From Fidelibacterota bacterium (GTDB lineage Bacteria > Fidelibacterota > Fidelibacteria > Fidelibacterales > Fidelibacteraceae), in assembly GCA_030629925.1 (NCBI GenBank), contig DAOVOB010000105.1, positions 1 through 5,348 of the forward strand: a stretch of DNA of 5,348 nucleotides, read 5' to 3'. The translations under genes and the position numbers were made by a program. The notes below the pieces were generated by a model, which made no database searches, was not told where the DNA came from, and saw only the letters and a list, made by a program, of their open reading frames with translations. Shown one piece after another: positions 1 through 5,300 of this stretch. Positions within the stretch are counted from its first letter, which is position 1. Each line of letters begins with the position of its first letter.

Positions 1-616
1 GGCCGTGACCGTGCATAATTGCCTGGACATTGTAATGCTTAACAATATCCAGAAACTCGTAAGAATTCGTAACGGTGTGATCAATAGGATAATGTGTTAT
101 GAAAAAGACAGGCTGTTTCTTTGGCCACATTTTCTTCAATGCCGAATGGACCCAATTGATATCTTCCCGCGCAATGAAGCCTTCGCCCATGCGCATAAGA
201 GGTCCCTGGTTTACACCGATAAAGCGATAGCCGTTATAGCTCATGTTAAATTTGTCATCGCCAAAAAGTTTTTTGAATTTTTCGCCGCCGGATGCCGACC
301 ACTTTAATTCATGATTACCCGGAATAATGTGATAGGGTATCTTAAGTTCAGCCAAAATAGCTTTTACGGTATCCAATTCCCCTGCCAGGTCATACTCCGT
401 GGCATCACCCGCCAGGATCATAAAATCGATATTATCCATTTCATTAATATCGCGAACGGAATTTCTAAGATCATCTGCTCCTGTTGCGGTCCCAATATGC
501 GTATCTGCAAGGAAAGCAAAGGTAATGGGTTTAGTTACTTTTTCTCCGCAAGAGATCATGGATAGACCCAGAAGGACCATGATGATGATGCTTAATGTGA
601 ATTTTTTATTTTTCAT
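1..616 (-). CDS. Calcineurin-like metallophosphoesterase lipoprotein, 3' end cut by window edge
   Basis: Translating the minus strand from the ATG at 616-614 gives an uninterrupted frame of 205 codons that runs off the window at position 1, so the C-terminus is missing. Residues 1-22 form a basic, hydrophobic signal peptide ending MIS before Cys23, an acceptable lipobox, so the product is probably a lipid-anchored exported enzyme. The calcineurin-like metal-site motifs occur in order: DTH at 38-40, GD at 70-71 (LAGDATEYD), GNHE at 100-103, His175 in THYP, and G-H-G at 203-205. The next codon begins with C, which fits the final His of GHxH. The family hydrolyses phosphomono- or diesters using two metal ions; the overall pattern is closest to CpdA/Icc-type phosphodiesterases, but the substrate cannot be read. 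AAGAGGT at 632-626 lies 9 nt before the start. It is separated from the upstream operon by 149 nt and may have its own promoter. Confidence 0.88.
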   Translation of the reverse strand, partial: MKNKKFTLSIIIMVLLGLSMISCGEKVTKPITFAFLADTHIGTATGADDLRNSVRDINEMDNIDFMILAGDATEYDLAGELDTVKAILAELKIPYHIIPGNHELKWSASGGEKFKKLFGDDKFNMSYNGYRFIGVNQGPLMRMGEGFIAREDINWVHSALKKMWPKKQPVFFITHYPIDHTVTNSYEFLDIVKHYNVQAIMHGHG

Positions 617-637
617 ATGAAATCTACCTCTTCTTGT

Positions 638-657
638 AGACGCGATCAATCGCGTCT
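638..657. promoter_or_regulatory. Perfect 9-bp inverted repeat in the leader of the phosphoesterase gene
   Basis: AGACGCGAT at 638-646 and ATCGCGTCT at 649-657 are exact reverse complements separated by 2 nt. The element sits just upstream of the SD (632-626) of the partial phosphoesterase gene and is G+C-richer than its AT-rich surroundings. Its near-zero spacer suits a dimeric-repressor operator at least as well as an RNA hairpin. As RNA on the minus strand it is followed by ACAAG rather than a U-tract, so a standard intrinsic terminator for the preceding operon is unlikely. Function is inferred from position only. Confidence 0.5.
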
Positions 658-685
658 TTATATATTCCTGAAATATTTTAAATAT

Positions 686-720
686 CTTTTAATCTTGTTA
701 ATCCGGTTGTCCTGTCAAAA
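686..720. repeat. Possible intergenic repeat remnant (TTAATC/CCTGTC type)
   Basis: On the plus strand this segment contains TTTTAATCTTGTTAATCC followed by TTGTCCTGTCAAAA, a loosely iterated pattern of TTAATC and TGTYC blocks. It resembles degenerate 'TGTTAATCCTGTC' intergenic repeats that I recall from several environmental bacterial genomes. Only one copy is visible here, so calling it a dispersed repeat rests on recollection and not on this window. Confidence 0.3.
690..718 (-). promoter_or_regulatory. Weak candidate promoter for the phosphoesterase gene
   Basis: On the minus strand a perfect TTGACA (-35 consensus) lies at 718-713. After a 17-nt spacer the hexamer at 695-690 is AGATTA, a poor -10 match. 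If real, transcription would start near 683 and the leader would include the inverted repeat at 638-657. The TTGACA may simply be part of the repeat-like segment at 686-720, so this is tentative. Confidence 0.25.
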
Positions 721-765
721 TACCCATCCCGAATATCCTGTGATCAAGTCGGAATGGTTCTTGTG

Positions 766-1779
766 TCAATAACGCACAATACCTGTATTTGTTTCTTTGT
801 CAGGCAAACATCTACGTATCGTTGTTGTGCGTGAACCGGCAAAATCCTCTATTGCATCTTTTGCCAGGTATGGTGTATAAAGACCTTCTTCATTGACCGT
901 AGAACCACCGGATTCAAGAAAATAAAGTTCTTCATTGATCTCTACCAATATTCCCATGTGCCCGCTCTTTATCACAACATCTCCCGCTTGCATCAAATCC
1001 ATTTGGGCATCTGTAGGTCTTGCACCGGAAGAAATAGTTGTGATCAATTCACCGACTTTTGTCATATCGGATACTTCCAGGCGGAAATTATTTGTTGAGC
1101 CGCTTATACCTCCGCCATCTGAGATATTCGGATCAGTCCGGCAGATATGGCGAAACCCGAACCATGAGAAAGCCGATTCGGTATCGGTGGAGTCTAAGAT
1201 CCCCAGCAAGACCGCTGCCTCAAATGGAGATGCTCCGAAACCGGAACAATCCATTCCATAGCGCTTATCAGAGCGAGTGTGTCCCAATGTTTGCGGCTGA
1301 TCGCGATCTGTAATATCGCCGCCCCAGCGATAGAAACTTAAACCAATAAAATCCTGATAGCTTTCATAAACAAATAGGATCAGAGCGTTTAATGCCTGAT
1401 ATTTTTGTAAAGATTTTAACGAATCGAGGTAGGGTGCAATAGCCGGTGCTAGAACTTGTGTATAAAAAGCCGCATTATCTGTAATATATCCATCTAAAGT
1501 ATCTGTCATATCCGGCTGAGTATATTCTGCAATATAATCGCCTGTCGCCGTATCATTAAAAACTATTTCTAAAGCAGGTGTGACTTCCGGGATAGAAATA
1601 GCCCGCGCAAAAGCATCAAAAGCTATACGTTGGGGAGAAGTTATCAAAACGATCTCTTCTTGGGTCGGTTCCTGATCATGATCAATAATCGCTTCGGCGC
1701 TTTCTTCCGGCATCAATAATAATTCACTACAAGAAACCATAAAAACGACAAACAGAAACATACTTAATATTTTTTTCAT
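766..1779 (-). CDS. NlpC/P60-like cysteine hydrolase lipoprotein, divergent
   Basis: This 337-residue protein starts with a signal peptide and the lipobox FMVS-Cys17, so it is probably a lipid-anchored envelope protein. An acidic linker (about 22-42) leads to a mostly helical-looking N-terminal region (about 48-150) that I do not recognise. The C-terminal part carries a papain-like NlpC/P60 signature: DCSGF with candidate nucleophile Cys178, GDVVI then SGHMGILVE with candidate His274, and YFLESGG, where Glu289 sits at the usual third polar position. NlpC/P60 enzymes typically cleave peptidoglycan peptides or related amide bonds. The Cys-to-His distance (96 residues) is longer than in compact NlpC/P60 domains, which implies an insertion of about 200-260, and the third residue is Glu rather than the common His. 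The start overlaps the upstream stop by 4 nt. AAGGA lies 14 nt before the ATG, too far for an ideal SD, so coupled translation is likely. Another papain-fold amidase family is the main alternative. Confidence 0.72.
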   Translation of the reverse strand: MKKILSMFLFVVFMVSCSELLLMPEESAEAIIDHDQEPTQEEIVLITSPQRIAFDAFARAISIPEVTPALEIVFNDTATGDYIAEYTQPDMTDTLDGYITDNAAFYTQVLAPAIAPYLDSLKSLQKYQALNALILFVYESYQDFIGLSFYRWGGDITDRDQPQTLGHTRSDKRYGMDCSGFGASPFEAAVLLGILDSTDTESAFSWFGFRHICRTDPNISDGGGISGSTNNFRLEVSDMTKVGELITTISSGARPTDAQMDLMQAGDVVIKSGHMGILVEINEELYFLESGGSTVNEEGLYTPYLAKDAIEDFAGSRTTTIRRCLPDKETNTGIVRY

Positions 1780-3236
1780 AGAATAATAACGCGTCCTTCA
1801 ATACCTGAATTAATAATTGGATTCTTTCGTACCGCTTCGATCAGCACATCACGATCGACCAGACCCGTTTCTTTCACTTCTATTTTCGTGCCAAAATATT
1901 TTTCACCCTGACTGGCAGTGTAATTATTAACACAGAGCTTATAGGTCTTTTCAAGATCTATTTCAGCTTCCCCAACCAGAGCATCAACCAGACCTTCATT
2001 TCGTTCCAGCATCATATCAATTCCAGATACTTGCATAGAGCGGCCTGCTTTTGCCATAAAATCCAGAGCTTCGGTCAATTCTTTGCCTGTCCACTCAAAT
2101 GTTACCAGGGTATTCCCAAAAGGAGAGATTTCCCAGATATCGCGAACAAGAATTTTACCGGCATCGAGGCCCTTTCTGATACCACCGTTATTCATCATAG
2201 CAATATCGGTATCCGTGGCTTCTCTAAAAGCATCTGCGATCCAGTTGCCAAGGTTTGATTCAGAACCGCCACGAGTCCAAGCCCTTTCAAGCGTTCCAAT
2301 AACTTCATCCATGGCTTCTTTGAGCTCTGTTTCATAAGCATCAACGATCTTGGCTACATCTTTTGATGGTGCCAGTTTCCCCGTAATCGTTTCTACATAA
2401 TCCATTTCCAAAGATGTTATATCACCTTCATCTACATGAAAATTGGTAACGCCCACATAACGGCCATGAGCATTTGCTTGAACGATCCAGACGCCATTCA
2501 CATTTTCAGCTTCACGCATATAGGTATGACTGTGTCCACCAATAATAAGATCAATTTCCGGAACCGCTTCCGCAAGTTTGCGATCATTACCTATCCCAAT
2601 ATGTGAAACAACGATAAATAGATCGATCTTACGACTTTTTAACGTATTGATCAGATTTTGTGCGGTCTCAGCAGGATCAGCGACTTCTATGCCTTCAAGA
2701 TTCTTTGGCAGGGTCAACTCGTCAAGATAAGGAGTGGTCAATCCTATTAATGCAAAACGATACCCCTTTCGCAAAAAGACCCGAAATTGAGGTGCTGCAC
2801 TTTCGCCGGTTTCTGTATCGATCAGATTTGCCGCATACATACCAAATTTAGCTTCATTCAAACGCAAGGAATCCAAATGTGCCCAAGAATAATCAAACTC
2901 ATGGTTACCTAAAGTAAAGAAGTCCGGTTTAACTTTATTTAAGATCTCTATCTGCGAGAGGCCTTTTGTAACGGCACACATGGGAGAGCCCTGAAAATCA
3001 TCTCCGGCATTAACTCTTAATGCACCCGGGTACACTTTTTCCAGACTGTCGAGGTAAGCATCCAGAAGAGCGTATCCGCCTACGGCATGCTTGTCATTAT
3101 TATAACTGGTCGGTACCCATGTTGTATTATGTGCATGTAAATCATTCCAATGTAAAATGGTAATATCGGCCGATGGTGCTGAGCACCCTGCAAGTACTGC
3201 AAGAAGAAGAACAACTGTCATGTTAAAATACTTCAT
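1776..3236 (-). CDS. 5'-nucleotidase/UshA-family metallophosphohydrolase lipoprotein
   Basis: The 486-residue product begins with a signal peptide ending LAG-Cys18, a clear lipobox, so it should act in the periplasm or on the cell surface. The N-terminal calcineurin-like domain (about 22-285) has all five metal motifs: NDLHAH (Asp32, His34), AGDDFQGSP (Asp79), GNHEFDY (110-116), SHIG (His212) and GGHSHT (His235, His237). The C-terminal nucleotidase domain (about 300-486) shows ESNLGNW at 326-332, NNGGIR at 349-354 and SPFGN at 371-375. The usual late GGDGY motif appears as QGEKY (443-447). Family members release phosphate from 5'-nucleotides or UDP-sugars, or act on 2',3'-cyclic nucleotides; which applies here cannot be told. 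It is somewhat shorter than the roughly 550 residues of UshA. The start is favoured over Met6 because AAAGGA at 3249-3244 sits 7 nt upstream of it. Confidence 0.92.
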   Translation of the reverse strand: MKYFNMTVVLLLAVLAGCSAPSADITILHWNDLHAHNTTWVPTSYNNDKHAVGGYALLDAYLDSLEKVYPGALRVNAGDDFQGSPMCAVTKGLSQIEILNKVKPDFFTLGNHEFDYSWAHLDSLRLNEAKFGMYAANLIDTETGESAAPQFRVFLRKGYRFALIGLTTPYLDELTLPKNLEGIEVADPAETAQNLINTLKSRKIDLFIVVSHIGIGNDRKLAEAVPEIDLIIGGHSHTYMREAENVNGVWIVQANAHGRYVGVTNFHVDEGDITSLEMDYVETITGKLAPSKDVAKIVDAYETELKEAMDEVIGTLERAWTRGGSESNLGNWIADAFREATDTDIAMMNNGGIRKGLDAGKILVRDIWEISPFGNTLVTFEWTGKELTEALDFMAKAGRSMQVSGIDMMLERNEGLVDALVGEAEIDLEKTYKLCVNNYTASQGEKYFGTKIEVKETGLVDRDVLIEAVRKNPIINSGIEGRVIIL

Positions 3237-3243
3237 TGTTCTG

Positions 3244-3249
3244 TCCTTT
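3244..3249 (-). promoter_or_regulatory. Ribosome binding site of the 5'-nucleotidase-family gene
   Basis: AAAGGA on the minus strand, 7 nt before the ATG at 3236, immediately follows the TAG stop of the upstream small gene; its first A is adjacent to the stop and the two do not overlap beyond 3250. It fixes the start at Met1 rather than the in-frame Met6. Confidence 0.75.
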
Positions 3250-3612
3250 CTATTTAATTATCATGCGTTCAAAAATATAATAGCTTGTGCCGGAGATCGA
3301 GCTGTCATCACTTCCTCCGCTCGGAACAGTGAAAACTTCCTTTATTTCCCAATCATTGTTATAAAAGGTATTCAGTACATCTGCAACTGAAACAAAATAT
3401 CGTTTTTCGTTATTTTTATTAGTTACCCGCCGATGACGAATAACTTCATCCTGCCCATAATCAACGTAAACCAGTGTCTTTCCCAAGCTATACTTGATCT
3501 CAACTTTTATATAATGTGCTTTTGTGGAATTTAATTCAACTCCATTTACGTACATATCGGCATAAATGAATGTCGAAAGGAGCAACATTATGATAAAAAG
3601 CAATTTTTTCAT
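3250..3612 (-). CDS. Small secreted protein of unknown function
   Basis: This 120-residue protein has a Sec signal peptide (basic KK, hydrophobic 4-16) with a likely signal peptidase I site after Ala18 (FIYA before DMYV) and no lipobox Cys. The mature part, about 100 residues, alternates hydrophobic and polar residues and looks beta-rich: a KVEIKY strand, a LVYVDYGQ strand, then FVSVADVLNTFYNNDWEIKEVF and a closing SYYIFERM strand. The layout of a hydrophobic helix with 'N..W-E' followed by a final 'Y-hydrophobic-R' strand recalls small DUF4177-like or Bacteroidota hypothetical proteins in which a GWE motif precedes a terminal KR. That likeness is weak and only inferred. It contains no cysteine and no obvious catalytic motif, so a binding, folding or regulatory role is as likely as any enzyme activity. 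Its position between the aminopeptidase (3 nt away) and the nucleotidase (13 nt away), with a good GAGGA SD, makes it a real gene. Confidence 0.82.
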   Translation of the reverse strand: MKKLLFIIMLLLSTFIYADMYVNGVELNSTKAHYIKVEIKYSLGKTLVYVDYGQDEVIRHRRVTNKNNEKRYFVSVADVLNTFYNNDWEIKEVFTVPSGGSDDSSISGTSYYIFERMIIK

Positions 3613-3615
3613 ATA

Positions 3616-5028
3616 TTAATCCTCTAAAAATGCGCGGAAAGCCTGGTACATCATCCAGATATCCGCCTTTGAAGTGATCTCAAAAGGTGAATGCATGTCC
3701 AAAACCGAAACACCTGCATCGATCACATCCATACAATAGTAGGACATAAATTTAGCAATGGTTCCGCCGCCGCCTTCATCGGTCTTACCCAATTCGGCTA
3801 CTCGCCAAATAATACCGTTCTTGTCGAAAAGATCTCTCAAGCGGGCAACATATTCAGCTGAGGCTTCATTAGAGCCACCTTTTCCGCGAACACCCGTAAA
3901 TTTTGACAAGACCAATCCACCATTCATATATCCGGCATTGCGCAAGTCATGAACTTCTTTCCAATCGGGATGCACACCGGCATTTACATCTGCAGATAAA
4001 CATTGTGCATTTGCCAATAAGCGACGAATCACGGCCGATTGATCCAAACCGTGGCGAGCAAGAATATATCCCAGTACCAGCTCTGCAATAACCGTATTGG
4101 CACCTGTTGCACCTTCGGAACCGATCTCTTCTTTATCGAGGAGAAGTATAAGTGATGATACTTCCGGATCTTCAGCATCTATAACAGCACGCAAAGAAGC
4201 GTAGGAACAAACGCGATCATCCTGGCCATAGGCTCCAATAAATGCACGGTCCAAACCAACATCCCGACTTTTTCCGGCGGGTACGATCTCAAGATCGGCT
4301 GAGACAAAATCATTTTCGGTAATACCGTAAGTTTCATTCAGTAATGACAAGACATGAAGTTTTACTCTATCTTTTATTTCCTTATCATCACTGAAAGGTT
4401 TACCACCCACAATAATGTTCAATTTCTCAGCAGGAATAAACTCATTGGCCTTTTTAGTCATTTGAACTTTACCTGCAAGATGCGGCAGAAGATCCGAAAT
4501 GGTAAAAACAGGATCGTCATCGTCTTCACCGATCACGATAGAGTTTACCGACCCATCCGGAAAAGCAAGCACGCCATGCAAAGCCAAGGGACGTGATACC
4601 CATTGATATTTTTTAATTCCACCATAATAGTGAGTCTTTAACATGGCAATTTCTTCATCTTCATAAAGCGGATACTGTTTAAGATCCAGTCTCGGAGAAT
4701 CAATATGCGCTACGAGAATACGCAGATTCTTTTCAATGGGACCTTTGCCCTGACGAAAAACCGCAACAGCGCGTCCCATGTGATTATAATAGATTTTTTT
4801 GGTATCTTTAGTTTTACGAATGTCAACATACCCGGCTTTTTCCAGTATTTCTATGGCCGTATCAACAGATTCGCGTTCAGTTTTTCCATAATCAAGAAAT
4901 GAGCGATACGTGCTCATATAAGATTCTAGTGCTTTCATTTGTGTTTCGGGGATATGATCCCATGCATTTTCTCGTTCCAGAAACAATGCTTTTTTTAGAT
5001 CTTTCGGATCCGCTTTTTTACCTAACAT
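3616..5028 (-). CDS. M18-family zinc aminopeptidase, probably cytoplasmic
   Basis: The 470-residue protein has no signal peptide and matches the M18 family (aspartyl aminopeptidase / aminopeptidase I type) in length and motif order. Visible metal and catalytic motifs are VAHIDSPRLDLK (His108, with Asp110), YGQDDRVCSY (bridging Asp270), LDKEEIGSEGATGA (Glu300, Glu301), SADVNAG-HPDW (Asp347) and DMHSPFEITSKAD (His446). The QDDRVCSY form fits the bacterial aminopeptidase 1-like branch rather than eukaryotic DNPEP, although I recall this from memory. The enzyme would remove N-terminal residues from short peptides using two metal ions, normally as a large tetrahedral dodecamer in the cytoplasm. 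Preference for acidic residues is possible but not readable. All ligands appear intact. AAGGAG at 5040-5035 lies 6 nt before the ATG, a near-ideal SD. It is the first gene of the operon, and its end carries the SD for the next gene. Confidence 0.93.
   Translation of the reverse strand: MLGKKADPKDLKKALFLERENAWDHIPETQMKALESYMSTYRSFLDYGKTERESVDTAIEILEKAGYVDIRKTKDTKKIYYNHMGRAVAVFRQGKGPIEKNLRILVAHIDSPRLDLKQYPLYEDEEIAMLKTHYYGGIKKYQWVSRPLALHGVLAFPDGSVNSIVIGEDDDDPVFTISDLLPHLAGKVQMTKKANEFIPAEKLNIIVGGKPFSDDKEIKDRVKLHVLSLLNETYGITENDFVSADLEIVPAGKSRDVGLDRAFIGAYGQDDRVCSYASLRAVIDAEDPEVSSLILLLDKEEIGSEGATGANTVIAELVLGYILARHGLDQSAVIRRLLANAQCLSADVNAGVHPDWKEVHDLRNAGYMNGGLVLSKFTGVRGKGGSNEASAEYVARLRDLFDKNGIIWRVAELGKTDEGGGGTIAKFMSYYCMDVIDAGVSVLDMHSPFEITSKADIWMMYQAFRAFLED
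3620..3624 (-). promoter_or_regulatory. Ribosome binding site embedded in the end of the aminopeptidase gene
   Basis: GAGGA on the minus strand is formed by the final Glu and Asp codons (GAG GAT) of the aminopeptidase gene and lies 7 nt before the ATG at 3612. The stop codon TAA (3618-3616) falls between the SD and the start. This links translation of the two genes and supports the chosen start. Confidence 0.75.
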
Positions 5029-5034
5029 TTATTA

Positions 5035-5040
5035 CTCCTT
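5035..5040 (-). promoter_or_regulatory. Strong ribosome binding site of the aminopeptidase gene
   Basis: AAGGAG on the minus strand with a 6-nt spacer to the ATG at 5028. It is the best SD in the window and fixes the start of the operon's first gene. Confidence 0.85.
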
Positions 5041-5053
5041 GTTTTCAGCCTTA

Positions 5054-5059
5054 AATATA
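5054..5059 (-). promoter_or_regulatory. Candidate -10 box of the operon promoter
   Basis: TATATT (5 of 6 to TATAAT) on the minus strand would give transcription starting near 5047 and a leader of roughly 20 nt containing the SD. About 17 nt upstream there is only a poor -35 match (TTTCCC), so the promoter may depend on an activator, belong to another sigma class, or be elsewhere. Confidence 0.35.
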
Positions 5060-5097
5060 GGGGTTTAAGAATAAAAGGGAAATGAAAAAGAAGAAGA

Positions 5098-5175
5098 CGT
5101 GAGACCCTTCTTTGTCCGTCAGCCGACGGACTTCGCAGGGCAGGCGTGAAACGTGAAACGGCTTAAATCGTGAGA
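5098..5175. repeat. CGTGARA heptamer repeats, interrupted
   Basis: CGTGAGA at 5098-5104, CGTGAAA at 5145-5151 and again at 5152-5158 (directly tandem, followed by CG), and CGTGAGA at 5169-5175. The first unit is separated from the tandem pair by a 40-nt GC-rich segment that contains the hairpin at 5114-5131, as though that segment had been inserted into an older heptamer run. Confidence 0.5.
5114..5131. repeat. GC-rich hairpin element within the heptamer repeats
   Basis: GTCCGTC (5114-5120) and GACGGAC (5125-5131) are exact reverse complements around a 4-nt loop. The hairpin is followed by TTCGCAGGGCAGG. This combination resembles a small palindromic intergenic repeat I recall from environmental genomes. 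It lies on the upstream side of the operon, and no T-run follows it on either strand, so an intrinsic terminator role is not supported. Confidence 0.5.
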
Positions 5176-5224
5176 TATAAAAACCTCACACAGAGACACA
5201 AAAAGCACTAAGCTGCAAAGAAGA

Positions 5225-5300
5225 ATATTGAAATGATAAAACAGCCTGTCATCCTGAGCGAAGTCGAAGGATCTATTCAAGGGGAAGGTATATTGAAATG
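5225..5300. repeat. Direct repeat pair flanking a TCATCCTGAGCGAAG-type element
   Basis: ATATTGAAATG occurs at 5225-5235 and again at 5290-5300; both copies continue into TAAAA, the first after one extra A. Between them, at 5246-5273, lies a TGTCATCCTGAGCGAAG-type sequence whose ends ATCCT (5251-5255) and AGGAT (5268-5272) are inverted. The layout looks like a small element bordered by a target duplication, although the repeats sit 10 and 16 nt away from the recognised core. Confidence 0.45.

Larger units (their letters stand above)
617..765. other. Intergenic gap between operon end and phosphoesterase gene
   Basis: This 149-nt gap has no coding frame of note. It contains the inverted repeat at 638-657, an AT-rich palindromic stretch around 671-686, a repeat-like segment at 686-720, and a TTGACA hexamer on the minus strand at 718-713. 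No hairpin with a U-tract follows the stop codon at 766-768. The best pairing, CATTCC near 757 with GGGATG near 726 on the minus strand, has a 20-nt loop and a wobble pair, so termination here is unproven and read-through into the next gene is possible. Confidence 0.6.
766..5028 (-). other. Predicted four-gene operon: aminopeptidase, small secreted protein, 5'-nucleotidase family, NlpC/P60-like
   Basis: Four same-strand genes are packed with gaps of 3 nt, 13 nt and a 4-nt overlap. The SD of the second gene lies inside the last codons of the first, and the SD of the third begins right after the stop of the second. The fourth start overlaps the third stop in ATGA and lacks a well-placed SD, which suggests translational coupling. 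One promoter upstream of 5028 would serve all four. The products after the first are all predicted to be exported, two as lipoproteins. Confidence 0.85.

Noticed and set aside
5..307. 100-codon plus-strand open frame at the left edge
   Set aside because: It is antisense to the partial metallophosphoesterase gene, whose ordered motifs show the true coding strand.
638..657. Intrinsic terminator reading of the inverted repeat
   Set aside because: On the minus strand, the direction of all genes, it is followed by ACAAG rather than a T-run; the short TTTA on the plus side has no plus-strand gene to terminate.
935..1261. 108-codon plus-strand open frame opposite the NlpC/P60-like gene
   Set aside because: It lies wholly antisense to a gene with a lipobox and catalytic motifs, overlaps another antisense frame, and its product has no recognisable domain or signal.
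1673..1684. 12-bp perfect palindrome TGATCATGATCA
   Set aside because: It falls within the acidic linker codons of the NlpC/P60-like gene (Ile-Asp-His-Asp) and is explained by coding sequence; no regulatory context.
3157..3390. 77-codon plus-strand open frame spanning the nucleotidase/small-protein junction
   Set aside because: It crosses two well-supported minus-strand genes and their SD, and shows no family features.
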